Assembly (NCBI RefSeq): GCF_001570865.1 | Contig: NZ_BCSM01000001.1 | Coordinates: 219,684-283,683 of the forward strand | Reading direction: 5' to 3' | Source of the DNA: Rothia kristinae NBRC 15354 | Lineage (GTDB): Bacteria; Actinomycetota; Actinomycetes; Actinomycetales; Micrococcaceae | DNA length: 64,000 nucleotides | Shown here: in pieces, positions 9,201 to 17,783 of the stretch | Numbering within the stretch: position 1 is the stretch's first letter | How the letters are laid out: each line of letters starts with the position of its first letter | Notes under the pieces: generated by a model | Seen by the model: the letters and a program-made list of their open reading frames with translations, nothing else | The model's database searches: none | What the model was told of the DNA's origin: nothing | Position numbers and translations under genes: made by a program

Positions 9201-9931
9201 TAGCGCACCGCCAGGCGGGCGACCAGCAGCTTCTGCTCCAGCTTGGTCACGGCGGCGTTGCGGGCGGCTTCGGCCTTCTTCAGCTGTTTGGGGTGGTCGT
9301 TGGGCAGGACCCGCAGGCGCGCCAGCTCGGTCTCGCAGGTCGCCGCGACATCGGCGGGGTCCACGAGGTGCTCGGCGCACTCCCCGCTGAGCTGCAGCAC
9401 GGCGGTGACCAGGGTGGAGGCGGCCGGCACCTGCTCGGGCAGGGGCCCCTCCCAGTGGGCGACGAGCTGGGCGGCCAGCTGGTGGCTCTGGGCGGCACCC
9501 AGCTGGGCGGCGTCGCGCTCGACGCCGATGCGCAGCCCGTACTCGCTGACCAGGGCCTTGGCGTAGGAGTGGTAGGTGGACACGGTCGGGTCCAGCTCCG
9601 GGGCCTGCGGATCCTCTCCCGGGGGGCGCAGGCCGTGTTCGGCCAGGGTCGCCAGCCGGGAGACCATGCGCTGGCGCAGCTCCGCGGCGGCCTTGGTGGT
9701 GAAGGTGACGCCGAGGATCTCCTCGGGCCGGGCGAAGCCGTTGACGACGAGCCACACGACCCGGTCCACCATGGTCGCGGTCTTCCCGGATCCGGCCCCG
9801 GCCACGACCAGGCGCGGGGCGAGGTCGGCGCTGATGATGCGCGACTGCTCCGCGGTGGGGGCGGGGTGCCCGAGGATGCGGGCGATCTCCTCGGGGGTGT
9901 GGCGGGCCTGGGCGGCGAGGGGGGTGCTCAT
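6290..9931 (-). CDS. adnB: AdnB-like ATP-dependent DNA helicase-nuclease subunit
   Basis: Second subunit of the actinobacterial AdnAB motor-nuclease, which resects double-strand breaks. 1213 residues from ATG 9931. Helicase motifs are all canonical: Walker A VAGAGSGKT (about 43-51), LGVTFTTKAAAELRQRM, Walker B VVLLDEFQDTS, GDPKQSIYGFRGAS, LLTVHGSKGLEWDEVHLF and RRLAYVAITRARELV. The C-terminal RecB-type nuclease is complete: GTRFHEWLEHR, VRGRIDAVF, ELVDWKTGR and the QLAVYRLAF motif. It is therefore expected to be the active motor and a functional nuclease. Its ATG overlaps the adnA stop (ATGA), as expected for a stoichiometric heterodimer. It converges on the kinase-fold gene. Confidence 0.93.
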   Translation of the reverse strand: MSTPLAAQARHTPEEIARILGHPAPTAEQSRIISADLAPRLVVAGAGSGKTATMVDRVVWLVVNGFARPEEILGVTFTTKAAAELRQRMVSRLATLAEHGLRPPGEDPQAPELDPTVSTYHSYAKALVSEYGLRIGVERDAAQLGAAQSHQLAAQLVAHWEGPLPEQVPAASTLVTAVLQLSGECAEHLVDPADVAATCETELARLRVLPNDHPKQLKKAEAARNAAVTKLEQKLLVARLAVRYQRLKQTMQVMDFGDLLLDAARLAREVPAVAREQRELYKVVLLDEFQDTSHAQMVLFSTLFGDGHSVMAVGDPKQSIYGFRGASEGQLFDFPAYFPAEDAAPSYLTAAWRNGTRILDAANAVAAPLGRPAPWAPGERRFPVPDLVPRPEPTPGQVLTGTWISEEEEAADLVRGIRERAEQARAEGREPATAAVLCRARAQLETVRAECERQGVPAEVLGLGGLLQTPEVVDMVATLRVLSDPSRADALMRLLAGARWRLGARDLMALNDWARFLARRRRRAVERGIAEDLTTPEGHVPGEEGLRAGRGEAPDPEQAEAQAREAVQELLRTGGGDETDGASLIEGIETLPGPAWTSATGRALSPEARQRLERCARELEELRGYLGEDLTTLLHHIERLSLLDIELASHPGRSAHEARMHLDAFHQAAAQYCATAPRMAATLEAGTHSELFAPAGADSDAAEQATPQEHRYTVTSSAAGVTAFLAWLETAAREESGLPLPAGPAVPGAVQLLTVHGSKGLEWDEVHLFGMAEGVFPTDQREHWLNSLGALPWPLRGDRGHLPQWDTDQTGTTGLQESWTAFLEDNDERVVAEERRLAYVAITRARELVGIGSSRWTGTRAKPRVPSRFLADLPEESVRIVHEAAPLEAGEQNPQRSSVLVALWPFDPLTQPAETRWEDLETLDGLTGTAQADAALDPGPVRSRRAEVERAAALVRQRIAQRTGGPAADAAARAGEAPGESTPETLAWEEETELLLALRRTRARAAQRTEIPRHVSASLVVGLAEDPEAVLRAVRRPMPRRPSAQARAGTRFHEWLEHRYGAPAMLDLGERLADPEEETPQELSTLQEKFLASRWADRQPWAVELPLETSLGGITVRGRIDAVFRTPDPAPGEPEWELVDWKTGRVPTGRELADRSVQLAVYRLAFARLRDLDPATVRASFHYIAQNREITPEHLPGEEELSALLARLGHAPR

Positions 9932-12900
9932 GGCTGGGTGACCTGCCTTCCGGTGGCGCACAGGGGACAGATCTCGGGCAGGGCGCAGCCGAGTCCGTGG
10001 GCGCCGGTGTTCTGCTCGGTGTGCCGGGCTTGGAAGCGCTCGTGGGCGATCAGCTCGGCGCAGCGCTGCACGAGGTCCACCGCCCACTGATCCTCCGGGC
10101 CCAGGGCCTCCTGGTGCTGGTTCCCGTAGGAGGCGGTGCCGGTGCCCAGCTGCACGAGGGCCGCACCGCCGGAGAGCTCGGTCAGGCGGGCTCCGCGCAG
10201 CTCGAGGACCTCGGGCTCGCCGTCTCGCCGCCCGGAGGCCTGCTGCGAGGCGGCGGCATCGGGCGAGTCCCCCGGGTCGGCGGCGTCCGGCGGTCCGGCA
10301 TCCGCCCCGTCTCGGGCTTCCGCCCCGTCCCGCGCAGCCTGGGCGGCCATCGCCTGGCCGGCCCCGGCGGCCAAGGCCACCTGGTACCCGGCCAGCTGGG
10401 GGTGGTGGGCCATCTGCGCTTTGGTGGGCGCGTGGCGCCCGGTCTTCAGGTCGATCACCACGTACCGGCCGAGCTGGTCCACCTCGAGGCGATCCACGCG
10501 CCCGGTGAGCAGGGCGTCGCGGGCGGGCCCGGGCACGAGCACCTGGAAGGAGCCTTCGATGCCGGCCAGCCGGCGGCCCTCCTTCAAACGGGAGTCCACG
10601 GCGTACTGGGCGAATTTGCGGATCATGGTCTCGGCGCGCTGCCAGGTCTGCTCGGTCTCCCAGGTTTCAGGCAGGCGCAGGGCCTCGAAGCGGCGGCGCA
10701 GCTCGGCGACGAGCTCGTGCCCGGGGGCTTCGGGCAGGTCCTGGGCCACCTCGTGGATGAGGGTGCCGAGGGAGCGGGACAGGTCCGTGCCGGCCTGCCC
10801 GCCGGAGACGGCGACGAACCAGTCCAGCGGGGAGCGCACGATCCCCTCCATCCGCGAGGGGGTCACCGGCACGGGCTTCTCGGCCGGCAGGGCGGGCTCG
10901 GTGCTGGACAGCGGGGCCAGACCCCACCAGTCCTGCGGGTGCGCCCCGGGCACCGGCGGCAGCGGGGCCCGCGGCGCACCATCCTCCGCGGCGGCCCGCG
11001 CGGCGTCGTCGGCCGGACCGCCCTCACCCGGGGCGTCAGCATCCGGGGCGCCGTCATCCAGGGCGAGGCGGGCCAGGCAGTCCGCGGCGCGCAGGGCCCG
11101 ATCCGGGTCCTGAGGGTCCTGGGCGGCCCTGCGCAGCTCGGCGACCAGCCCGCGTAGGGTCATCGGCCGGCGCACCGGGGTCAGGGCGGGCTGCTGCATC
11201 TGGTCCGGGGCGAGCATGGCCAGCAGCTCGCTGGGCTCGGTCTCGGCGTCGGCGACGGCGGTGACCACCAGGCGCCGCGAGGCCCGGGAGATGGCCGCGG
11301 CGAACATGCGCAGCTCATCCACCCGGGTCTCGCGCACCCGCATCCCGTGGGTGACGCGGGCGGCCTGCTCGGGACCGAGGAACACGGCGTCGGCCAGCTG
11401 CGGGGCGGCCAGCAGTCCGCCGCGCACGGTGAGGTTGGGCCAGACCCCGTCCTGCACGCCGGAAACGATCACCACGGGCCATTCGCGCCCGGCCGCGGAG
11501 GCCGGGGTCAGCAGGCTCACGGCCGCACTGGGGCCGCCGACCGGCGCGAGGGTGTCCATGGGCAGGTCCTGGCTGTCCAGGTAGTCCAGGAACTGCTCGA
11601 CGCCGGCGCCGGTCTGCTGCTCGGCGAAGCGCTCGGCGGATTTGAACAGCTCGACCATCGCGTCCAGGTCCCGGTGGGCCCGCTGGGCGGCCGGGCCGCT
11701 GCCCCGGGAGGTCTCCTCCCAGGTCTTCGCCAGGCCGCTGGCCTCCCACAGGGCCCACAGCAGGTTCTCCGCCGAAACGTCCGGCTCGGCCATCGCGGCC
11801 CGGCCCGCGGCCAGCACCGCGCCGACCCGACGCAGCCCGGCGGTGCCGGGGCCGCTGCCGGCCAGATCGGGGCCCTGCTCCCCCTCGACGGAGGCCTCGG
11901 TCCCGTCGATCTGGCGCAGGGCGGCCAGCAGCAGCTCGTCCCCGGAGCGCCGTCCCCCGGCCCGCAGCTCGCGGGCGCGCAGGGTCTGGCGCAGCCGACG
12001 CAGCCCGGAGGGGCTGGTGCCGCCCAGCCGGGAGGTGAGCAGGTCCAGGGCGCGCGCCCCGGCCTCCTCCTCCCGGTCGGTGAGGATCCACAGGGCGTCC
12101 AGAAAGGGCCGCACGGCCGGCTCCTCGCGCAGCGGGGTCTCCGCCACCGGCACGGTCGCGGCGATGCCGTCGGCGTCCAGGTGCCGCTGGATCCGCGCCA
12201 GGGAGGAGCCGTTGCGCACGATCACGGCCATCTCCTCCAGCCCCCGGCCGCCCAGCACGTGCTCCTCCAGGATCAGCTGGGACAGCAGCCGCAGCTCCTC
12301 CTGCTCGGAGCCCACGAGCAGCACCTCGGGGGCGCCGTCGCCCTGTCCCTCCACTCGCCTCCGCTGGTGCACGGCTCTTTCCGGAGCCACGTCATCGGGC
12401 TGCCCCTCGGTGGATTCGGCAGGCTGGGCGGGGGTGCGCTGGGTCAGGGCCCCGGCGACTACGGGGATCCGGTGGGCGATCCGCTCGAAGGCCGGGACCA
12501 GGCCCGCGGGCATCCGGTGGCTGGTGGAAAGGCTGACGCTGCGCAGGCCGTCCAGGGCGGGCAGGCGGCGCTCCAGGCCGGTGAGCAGCTCGGGTCGGGC
12601 GCCGCGGAAGCCCTGGACCACGGTGTCCGGGCAGGCGGTGAGCACCAGCTCGGCCGGGTCCGCCAGCCCCGCGGGATACAGGGCGCCGAGCAGCCGCACG
12701 ACGGCGGGGCTGGCCTCCTGCAGGTCATCGGCGAGGATCAGGCGCAGGCGGGTGTGCTCCTGCTTCACGAACTCCGGGTGGGTCTCCAGGAAGGCGGCGG
12801 CTTCGTGGATCAGGGCGGAGGGGTCGTAGGCGTGGGGCATGCTCAGCCGGCGCAGCTGCTCGTACTCCACCCGGAAGTCCGCGGCGGCCACCCACTCGGG

Positions 12901-13398
12901 GTGCGCCATGGACCGTCCGAGCTCGCGCACCTGATCGGGGCTGAGGTCGAACTCCGCGCAGCGGTCCAGGAACTCGCGGATCTCCCGGCGGAAGCCGCGG
13001 GTGCGCAGGGCCTCCCCCAGATCCGTCGGCCAGGCGGGCGGCCGGCCGATGCCGCGCCGGTGGGTCTCGATCATCTGGCCGATGAGCACGTCCTGCTCCG
13101 GGCCGGAGAGCAGCCGCGGCTCGAAGGCCACCCCCGGCAGCTGCCCGGCGGCGTGGGCCCGACGCAGCACGTCGAAGGCGTAGGAGTGCCAGGCGCGGGC
13201 CGGCGGGGAGGAGACGGTGGCCCCGATGCGCTCGGAGAACTCCTGGCGCAGCCGGTCCGCGGCCAGGCGGCCGGGAGCCAGCAGGAGCACCGAGGCGGCG
13301 TCGTTCCCGGCGCGCACGAAGTCCAGGGCGCGGCGGATCAGGGCGGTGGAGCGCCCCGTCCCGGGGGCTCCCAGCAGCAGGGTTCCGGTGCCCGCCAT
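9928..13398 (-). CDS. adnA: AdnA-like helicase-nuclease subunit with degenerate motor motifs
   Basis: First subunit of AdnAB, 1156 residues. The Walker A reads GAPGTGRST (residues 10-18), with Arg where the catalytic Lys should be. The Walker B region reads LILADDLQEASP rather than DEFQD, and motif VI is weak (AAAISRASRRLVV). The C-terminal nuclease retains its key residues: LIHEVAQ, LTGRVDRLEVD, VIDLKTGRHAPT and HPQLAGYQVAL. The tail has three Cys (GCALPEICPLC); the Cys that starts the AddB-type iron-sulfur site (normally near SRLxxxxxCPF) is Ser here (SRMEGIVRSPLDWF). A Ser/Asp/Ala-rich insert precedes the tail. ATG 13398 has a strong AGGAGGAG ribosome site. The residues suggest a structural or nuclease role with little ATPase activity; that is inference. 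Confidence 0.88.
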   Translation of the reverse strand: MAGTGTLLLGAPGTGRSTALIRRALDFVRAGNDAASVLLLAPGRLAADRLRQEFSERIGATVSSPPARAWHSYAFDVLRRAHAAGQLPGVAFEPRLLSGPEQDVLIGQMIETHRRGIGRPPAWPTDLGEALRTRGFRREIREFLDRCAEFDLSPDQVRELGRSMAHPEWVAAADFRVEYEQLRRLSMPHAYDPSALIHEAAAFLETHPEFVKQEHTRLRLILADDLQEASPAVVRLLGALYPAGLADPAELVLTACPDTVVQGFRGARPELLTGLERRLPALDGLRSVSLSTSHRMPAGLVPAFERIAHRIPVVAGALTQRTPAQPAESTEGQPDDVAPERAVHQRRRVEGQGDGAPEVLLVGSEQEELRLLSQLILEEHVLGGRGLEEMAVIVRNGSSLARIQRHLDADGIAATVPVAETPLREEPAVRPFLDALWILTDREEEAGARALDLLTSRLGGTSPSGLRRLRQTLRARELRAGGRRSGDELLLAALRQIDGTEASVEGEQGPDLAGSGPGTAGLRRVGAVLAAGRAAMAEPDVSAENLLWALWEASGLAKTWEETSRGSGPAAQRAHRDLDAMVELFKSAERFAEQQTGAGVEQFLDYLDSQDLPMDTLAPVGGPSAAVSLLTPASAAGREWPVVIVSGVQDGVWPNLTVRGGLLAAPQLADAVFLGPEQAARVTHGMRVRETRVDELRMFAAAISRASRRLVVTAVADAETEPSELLAMLAPDQMQQPALTPVRRPMTLRGLVAELRRAAQDPQDPDRALRAADCLARLALDDGAPDADAPGEGGPADDAARAAAEDGAPRAPLPPVPGAHPQDWWGLAPLSSTEPALPAEKPVPVTPSRMEGIVRSPLDWFVAVSGGQAGTDLSRSLGTLIHEVAQDLPEAPGHELVAELRRRFEALRLPETWETEQTWQRAETMIRKFAQYAVDSRLKEGRRLAGIEGSFQVLVPGPARDALLTGRVDRLEVDQLGRYVVIDLKTGRHAPTKAQMAHHPQLAGYQVALAAGAGQAMAAQAARDGAEARDGADAGPPDAADPGDSPDAAASQQASGRRDGEPEVLELRGARLTELSGGAALVQLGTGTASYGNQHQEALGPEDQWAVDLVQRCAELIAHERFQARHTEQNTGAHGLGCALPEICPLCATGRQVTQP

Positions 13399-13527
13399 GT
13401 GCTCCTCCTCGTCTCGCCTCTCACACCCGGCGCCGCAGCCGGGGTGTCTGTCCGCTCTCCATGAGACCACGGGCGACTGACAGATCGAAGCACCCCCGCG
13501 ACGTCGGGCCCGGCGGGCCGGACCGGG

Positions 13528-13533
13528 TACGGT
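13528..13533 (+). promoter_or_regulatory. -10 element of leaderless exonuclease gene
   Basis: TACGGT, seven bases, then ATG at 13541. No ribosome binding site is visible, consistent with leaderless initiation. Confidence 0.55.
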
Positions 13534-13540
13534 GATTCCC

Positions 13541-14263
13541 ATGAGCACCGACGGCGCGACCGAGCAGCGGCCCTGGACCGAGCTTCCCCGGGCCACCTTC
13601 GACCTGGAGACCACCGGCCCCAACCCCATGACCGCGCGGATCGTGACCGCCTCGCTGATCCTGGTGGCCCCGGACGGCGAGGTGCTGCGCCACGGGGAGT
13701 GGCTGGCGGATCCGGGAGTGCCGATCCCGGAGGAGGCCGCGGCGGTGCACGGCATCACCACGGAGCACGCCCGGGAGCACGGCGCCCCGGTGCGGCAGGT
13801 GACCTACGAGCTGGCCTCGGCCCTGGGCGGGCTGTTCGCCGACGGGGTGCCGGTGTTCGCCTTCAACGCCTCCTATGACTTCACGGTGCTGGACCGGGAG
13901 CTGCAGCGCCACGAGCTGCCGCCGCTGGAGCCGTTCCCGGTGGTGGATCCGCTGGTGCTGAACAAGCAGGCGGATAAGTACCACAAGGGCAAGCGGACCC
14001 TGGGCGTGCTCACCGAGGAGTACGGCGTGGAGCTGAAGAACGCGCACACCTCGGCCGCGGACTGCCTGGCCACCGAGCGGCTGGGAGCGGCGATGGCCCG
14101 GAAGTTCCCCCAGCTGGCGATGCCGGCCGGGCGGCTGCACGAGCAGCAGGTGCAGTGGGCGAAGGAGCAGGCCGCGGATCTGCAGGCCTACTTCCAGCGG
14201 ATCGGCAAGCAGGCCACCGTGAACGGGGACTGGCCGGTGCGCCCGGGTCGCTCGGAGCGGTAG
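13541..14263 (+). CDS. DnaQ-like 3'-5' exonuclease (DEDDh)
   Basis: A 240-residue DEDDh exonuclease similar to the proofreading epsilon-type domain. ExoI is FDLETTGPNP (Asp and Glu), ExoII is FNASYDFTVL (Asp), and ExoIII is HTSAADCLAT (His and Asp about five residues apart), so all four acidic ligands and the catalytic His are present. It lacks a polymerase-binding region and is not joined to a helicase, so it is a stand-alone repair or RNA/DNA trimming nuclease. Divergent from adnA with a 142-bp gap, which places two DNA-end-processing functions back to back. Confidence 0.88.
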   Translation: MSTDGATEQRPWTELPRATFDLETTGPNPMTARIVTASLILVAPDGEVLRHGEWLADPGVPIPEEAAAVHGITTEHAREHGAPVRQVTYELASALGGLFADGVPVFAFNASYDFTVLDRELQRHELPPLEPFPVVDPLVLNKQADKYHKGKRTLGVLTEEYGVELKNAHTSAADCLATERLGAAMARKFPQLAMPAGRLHEQQVQWAKEQAADLQAYFQRIGKQATVNGDWPVRPGRSER

Positions 14264-14299
14264 CCGACGACGCCGCCGGGCCCCTTGACGTTTCCCATG

Positions 14300-14319
14300 A
14301 CAGAAACATGTGTTTCTGT
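14300..14319. repeat. 20-bp AT-rich perfect palindrome
   Basis: Arms ACAGAAACA and TGTTTCTGT flank a central TG. It lies between the ends of two convergent genes (exonuclease and hemL), is strikingly AT-rich for this genome, and has a TTGACG hexamer 10 bp before it. The two-base spacer is unlike a hairpin terminator and more like a dimeric-repressor operator, but no obvious gene starts next to it. Confidence 0.7.
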
Positions 14320-14373
14320 TGATGACGACGTCGGCGTCACCGCTCGGGGCGGACGTTCGGCTCTGTGCCCCCC

Positions 14374-15714
14374 CTATTCCCCCGGCCGTTGCGCCTCGGC
14401 CGCCGCGCGGACGGCGTCGGGCAGGGCGGAGAGGATGCGGTCCATCGCGGCGTCGTCGTGCGCGGCGGAGAGGAACCACGCCTCGAAGGGCGAGGGCGCC
14501 AGGTACACCCCGGCGTCGAGCATCGCGTGGAAGAAGGCCGGGTAGCGCCAGGACTCCGAGGCCTTGATGTCCGCGTAGTTGCGCACCCCGTGCTCCCCGG
14601 TGCCGAAGGCCAGGGAGAAGATGTTCCCCGCGGTCTGGATGGAGTGGTCCACTCCGGCGGCCGTCAGCGCCTCGGTCAGGGCCTGGCGCAGCTGCTGCGA
14701 GCGGGCGTCCACCGTCCGGTACACCTGCGCGTCCGCGTGGTCCAGGGTCGCGATCCCGGCGGCCACGGACAGCGGGTTCCCGGACAGGGTGCCGGCCTGG
14801 TAGACCGGGCCGGTCGGGGCCAGCTGCTCCATGACCTCGCGACGTCCGGCCAGAGCGGCGATGGGCATCCCCCCGCCGATCACCTTGCCGAAGGTGAAGA
14901 TGTCCGGGGCCCAGCCGCCCTGCTCGGGGCTGGTCAGCCCCCAGAACCCGGCCGAGGAGGCGCGGAACCCGGTGAGCACCTCGTCGAAGATCATCAGGGC
15001 GCCGTTCTCCCGGGTGATCTCCCGCAGCCCCTCGTTGAACCCGGGCCCCGGAGTCACCACGCCCATGTTGCAGGGGGCGGCCTCGGTGATCACCGCGGCG
15101 ATCTGCCCCGCGTGCTCAGCGAAGGCCTTCCGCACCGCGTCCAGGTCGTTGTACGGCAGCACGATGGTCTCCGCGGCGGTGGCCGCCGTGACCCCGGCCG
15201 AGCCCGGCATCGCCAGGGTCGCCACCCCGGAGCCGGCCTCGGACAGCAGCGCGTCCACGTGCCCGTGGTAGCAGCCGGCGAACTTGATGATCAGGTCCCG
15301 CCCGGTGATCCCGCGGGCCAAGCGGATCGCCGTCATCGTGGCCTCGGTGCCGGTGGAGACCAGCCGGACCTGCTCGATCGCGGGCTCACCGGCGGCCGCG
15401 GCGTTGATCCGCTCCACCACGGTCTCCGCCAGCTCCGTCTCCCCGGCCGTGGAGGCGCCGAAGGACAGCCCGTTCTCCGCCGCCGCGTGCACCGCGTCGA
15501 TCACGGCCGGGTGGCGGTGGCCCAGCAGCGCCGGACCCCAGGAGCCCACCAGGTCCACGTACTCGAAGCCGTCCGCGTCCGTGACGTACGGGCCCTGCGC
15601 CTCCACGATGAACGGCGGCACCCCGCCCACGGAGTTGAAGGCCCGCACGGGCGAGTTGACCCCGCCGGGGATGACGCGGCGGGACCGGGTGAACAGATCC
15701 TCGGAGATGCTCAT
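14374..15714 (-). CDS. hemL: Glutamate-1-semialdehyde 2,1-aminomutase
   Basis: PLP enzyme that converts glutamate-1-semialdehyde to 5-aminolevulinate, second step of the C5 heme pathway. 446 residues, full length. N-terminal signature [14 protein letters not shown]; the PLP lysine is in [13 protein letters not shown] (about residue 280), preceded by the cofactor-binding DEVLTGFR. Last gene of the minus-strand hem cluster, separated from hemB by 73 bp that include a hairpin. Confidence 0.97.
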   Translation of the reverse strand: MSISEDLFTRSRRVIPGGVNSPVRAFNSVGGVPPFIVEAQGPYVTDADGFEYVDLVGSWGPALLGHRHPAVIDAVHAAAENGLSFGASTAGETELAETVVERINAAAAGEPAIEQVRLVSTGTEATMTAIRLARGITGRDLIIKFAGCYHGHVDALLSEAGSGVATLAMPGSAGVTAATAAETIVLPYNDLDAVRKAFAEHAGQIAAVITEAAPCNMGVVTPGPGFNEGLREITRENGALMIFDEVLTGFRASSAGFWGLTSPEQGGWAPDIFTFGKVIGGGMPIAALAGRREVMEQLAPTGPVYQAGTLSGNPLSVAAGIATLDHADAQVYRTVDARSQQLRQALTEALTAAGVDHSIQTAGNIFSLAFGTGEHGVRNYADIKASESWRYPAFFHAMLDAGVYLAPSPFEAWFLSAAHDDAAMDRILSALPDAVRAAAEAQRPGE

Positions 15715-15748
15715 GACGACTCCTTCGAGACGATGACGATGGTGCGGA

Positions 15749-15771
15749 CGCGCCGGGACCTCCCCGGCGCG
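15749..15771 (-). terminator. Intercistronic hairpin between hemB and hemL
   Basis: Nine-base arms CGCGCCGGG and CCCGGCGCG with a five-base loop and no T-run. More likely an mRNA-stability or attenuation element than a full terminator, because the genes on both sides belong to one pathway and strand. Confidence 0.5.
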
Positions 15772-15787
15772 CGGAAACGACGGGAGA

Positions 15788-16828
15788 TCAGCGGCGGCCG
15801 GCGCGCAGCCAGCCGGCGACCTCCGTGGCGTAGTATGTGAAGATCAGGTCCGCCCCGGCCCGGCGGATCCCGGTCAGGGCCTCCAGGACGATCCGCTCGC
15901 GGTCCACCCACCCGTTGGCGGCCGCGGCCTCGATCATCGCGTACTCCCCGGAGACCTGGTAGGCCGCCACCGGCACGGACGAGAAGTCCGCGACCTCCCG
16001 CAGCACGTCCAGGTAGGCCATGGCCGGCTTGACCATCACCATATCGGCTCCCTCCTCCAGATCCAGCTGGGTCTCCAGGAGGGACTCGCGGCGGTTGGCC
16101 GGATCCTGCTGGTAGGTCTTGCGGTCCCCCTGCAGGGAGGAGCCGACGGCGTCGCGGAACGGGCCGAAGAAGGCCGAGGCGTACTTCGCGGAGTACGCCA
16201 TGATCGAGACCTCCTCGAAGCCCTCCTCGTCCAGGGCCTGCCGGATCGCGGCGATCTGCCCGTCCATCATGCCCGACGGGCTGACCACGTGCGCCCCGGC
16301 CCGGGCCTGGGAGACGGCCATCCGGCAGTAGGCGGCCACGCTGGCGTCGTTGTCCACGACGGTGGTGCCGAAGCGGTTCTGCGTCAGCGGCCCGCAGTGC
16401 CCGTGGGAGGTGAACTCGTCCAGGCAGGTGTCGGCCATGATCACGACGTCGTCGCCGAACTCGTCGTGCACGGCGCGGATGCCGCGGTTCAGGATGCCGT
16501 CCTCGGCCCAGGCGGCCGAGCCCTCGGCGTCCTTGTCCGCGTCGAGGGGCACCCCGAACAGGTCGATGCAGCGCACGCCCGCGGTCACGGCCTCGCCGAC
16601 GGCGCGCACCAGGGATTCCACGGTGTGCTGGTGCTGACCGGGCATCGAGGGGATCTCCTGCGGGGCGTCGATGCCGTCGCGCACGAACAGCACCTGGATC
16701 ATGTCCTCCGGGTGCAGGCGGGTCTCGGCGACGATGTCGCGCATCGCGGGGTTGGTGCGCAGGCGCCGGGGCCTGCGGATCAGGTCCAGGCGGGTGCGGG
16801 CGGGGGTCTGGGGGTTCTGCTCGGTCAT
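15788..16828 (-). CDS. hemB: Delta-aminolevulinic acid dehydratase (porphobilinogen synthase)
   Basis: Condenses two 5-aminolevulinate molecules to porphobilinogen. 346 residues. Both Schiff-base lysines are visible ([12 protein letters not shown] and [10 protein letters not shown]). The metal loop reads [14 protein letters not shown]: the middle Cys of the classic three-Cys zinc site is Asp, indicating a magnesium-type or mixed metal site. ATG 16828 follows a GGGAGGAG ribosome site. The 70 bp between the hemD stop and this start contain four 10-bp tandem units. Confidence 0.96.
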   Translation of the reverse strand: MTEQNPQTPARTRLDLIRRPRRLRTNPAMRDIVAETRLHPEDMIQVLFVRDGIDAPQEIPSMPGQHQHTVESLVRAVGEAVTAGVRCIDLFGVPLDADKDAEGSAAWAEDGILNRGIRAVHDEFGDDVVIMADTCLDEFTSHGHCGPLTQNRFGTTVVDNDASVAAYCRMAVSQARAGAHVVSPSGMMDGQIAAIRQALDEEGFEEVSIMAYSAKYASAFFGPFRDAVGSSLQGDRKTYQQDPANRRESLLETQLDLEEGADMVMVKPAMAYLDVLREVADFSSVPVAAYQVSGEYAMIEAAAANGWVDRERIVLEALTGIRRAGADLIFTYYATEVAGWLRAGRR

Positions 16829-16850
16829 GGGGTGGGTCTCCTCCCGGGTA

Positions 16851-16890
16851 GTTCGGATGGGTTCGGATGCATTCGGAAGCGTTCGGGGTG
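16851..16890. repeat. Four exact-phase 10-bp tandem units upstream of hemB
   Basis: Units read on plus are GTTCGGATGG, GTTCGGATGC, ATTCGGAAGC and GTTCGGGGTG, sharing the core TTCGG with a period of exactly 10 bp, about one helical turn. They end 22 bp before the hemB start codon, within the hemD-hemB gap. This could be a cooperative protein-binding array or an RNA-binding-protein site on the mRNA (repeated CCGAA on the transcript). Confidence 0.75.
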
Positions 16891-16898
16891 GCGGCGAC

Positions 16899-17783
16899 TC
16901 AGCCGGAGCGGGCGCGCAGCGCGGCTTCGGCCAGGTTCTCCGGGGCGGGGCTCACGGCGGTCACGGCGGCCAGGCCGAGCTCCCGGGCCCGGGCGGCGGT
17001 GGTGGACCCGAGGCAGACCACGGGCTCGGGCAGCGGGCCCAGAAAGTGCAGGGCCTCCAGCTGCCGGGGGGAGGTGACCAGCACGACGTCGGCGGCACGC
17101 TCGTGCAGGACCTCGGCGGTGGCCTGCCGATCCAGCGCCGGGGCGGCGGACTCGGCGGGACGCTCCTCCCCCGCGCCGCCCGGGGCCTGCCCGCCCAGGG
17201 GTTCCGGGGCCGGCCAGTCGGCCATGGCGTAGGCGACGGCCTCGGTGACCTCCGCCCCGAGCTCGCGCAGACCGTCGGCCAGCTCCGGCCGGTGCGGCCG
17301 ACCGTGCACGCACAGCACGCTGCCCGGCGCCCCGGCGCGGCCCAGCCGGGTCAGCAGCCCGCGAGCGCTCTGCTCCTCCTCGCCGGCCGCGGTCTCGGCG
17401 GCAGGCGTCAGCCCCTGGGCGCGGGCCTCCTCGGCGGTGGCCCGGCCCACGCAGTGCACTTGCGTGCCGGCCAGCAGCGCGGCGGGCTCGGCGTGGACTG
17501 ACCGGCCCGCTGCGTGCAGCCGGGCGAGCCCGGCGCGCAGCCCGCGCAGCCCGTTGACGCTGGTGAAGGTCGCGGCCTCCCAGGGACCGCCGCCCAGGGC
17601 CGAGTCCAGCGCGTCCAGCTCGGGCTCGGTCAGAGCACGCGGGGCCCGCAGCGGGCTGAGGATCAGGCGCAGCCGGCGCTTGCGCAGGGCCTCGGCCAGG
17701 GCGCGCGCCCGGTCCGGGGTGCGGGTGGCCAGCACGACGCCGTCCCGACCCGCGCTCGTGCGCCCCGCGTCGGTGCGGTTCAC
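16899..17783 (-). CDS. hemD: Uroporphyrinogen-III synthase
   Basis: Cyclises hydroxymethylbilane with inversion of ring D. 294 residues, from a GTG that overlaps the hemC stop (GTGA). The family is poorly conserved; the assignment rests on position directly after hemC, on length, and on motifs such as VVLATRTPDRARAL near the N-terminus, TFTSVNGLRGL, and the C-terminal VVLVTSPRQLEAL followed by VVCLGSTTAARARELG. A 15-residue low-complexity insert (GGQAPGGAGEERPAES) lies in the second half. The longer frame upstream of 17783 is hemC read out of frame. Confidence 0.9.
   Translation of the reverse strand: MNRTDAGRTSAGRDGVVLATRTPDRARALAEALRKRRLRLILSPLRAPRALTEPELDALDSALGGGPWEAATFTSVNGLRGLRAGLARLHAAGRSVHAEPAALLAGTQVHCVGRATAEEARAQGLTPAAETAAGEEEQSARGLLTRLGRAGAPGSVLCVHGRPHRPELADGLRELGAEVTEAVAYAMADWPAPEPLGGQAPGGAGEERPAESAAPALDRQATAEVLHERAADVVLVTSPRQLEALHFLGPLPEPVVCLGSTTAARARELGLAAVTAVSPAPENLAEAALRARSG

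Noticed and set aside
6302..10090. 1262-residue open frame on plus, opposite adnB
   Set aside because: Composition is Gly/Gln/His/Leu-rich with no motifs; it is the mirror of strong G/C third-position bias. AdnB has every helicase and nuclease motif.
11347..13464. 705-residue open frame on plus, opposite adnA
   Set aside because: Antisense shadow; repetitive Gly/Gln/Leu composition, no family resemblance.
14285..14545. 86-residue open frame starting at the 20-bp palindrome
   Set aside because: Runs antisense through hemL with Arg/Ala-rich composition; no ribosome site. Kept only as a possible antisense transcript.
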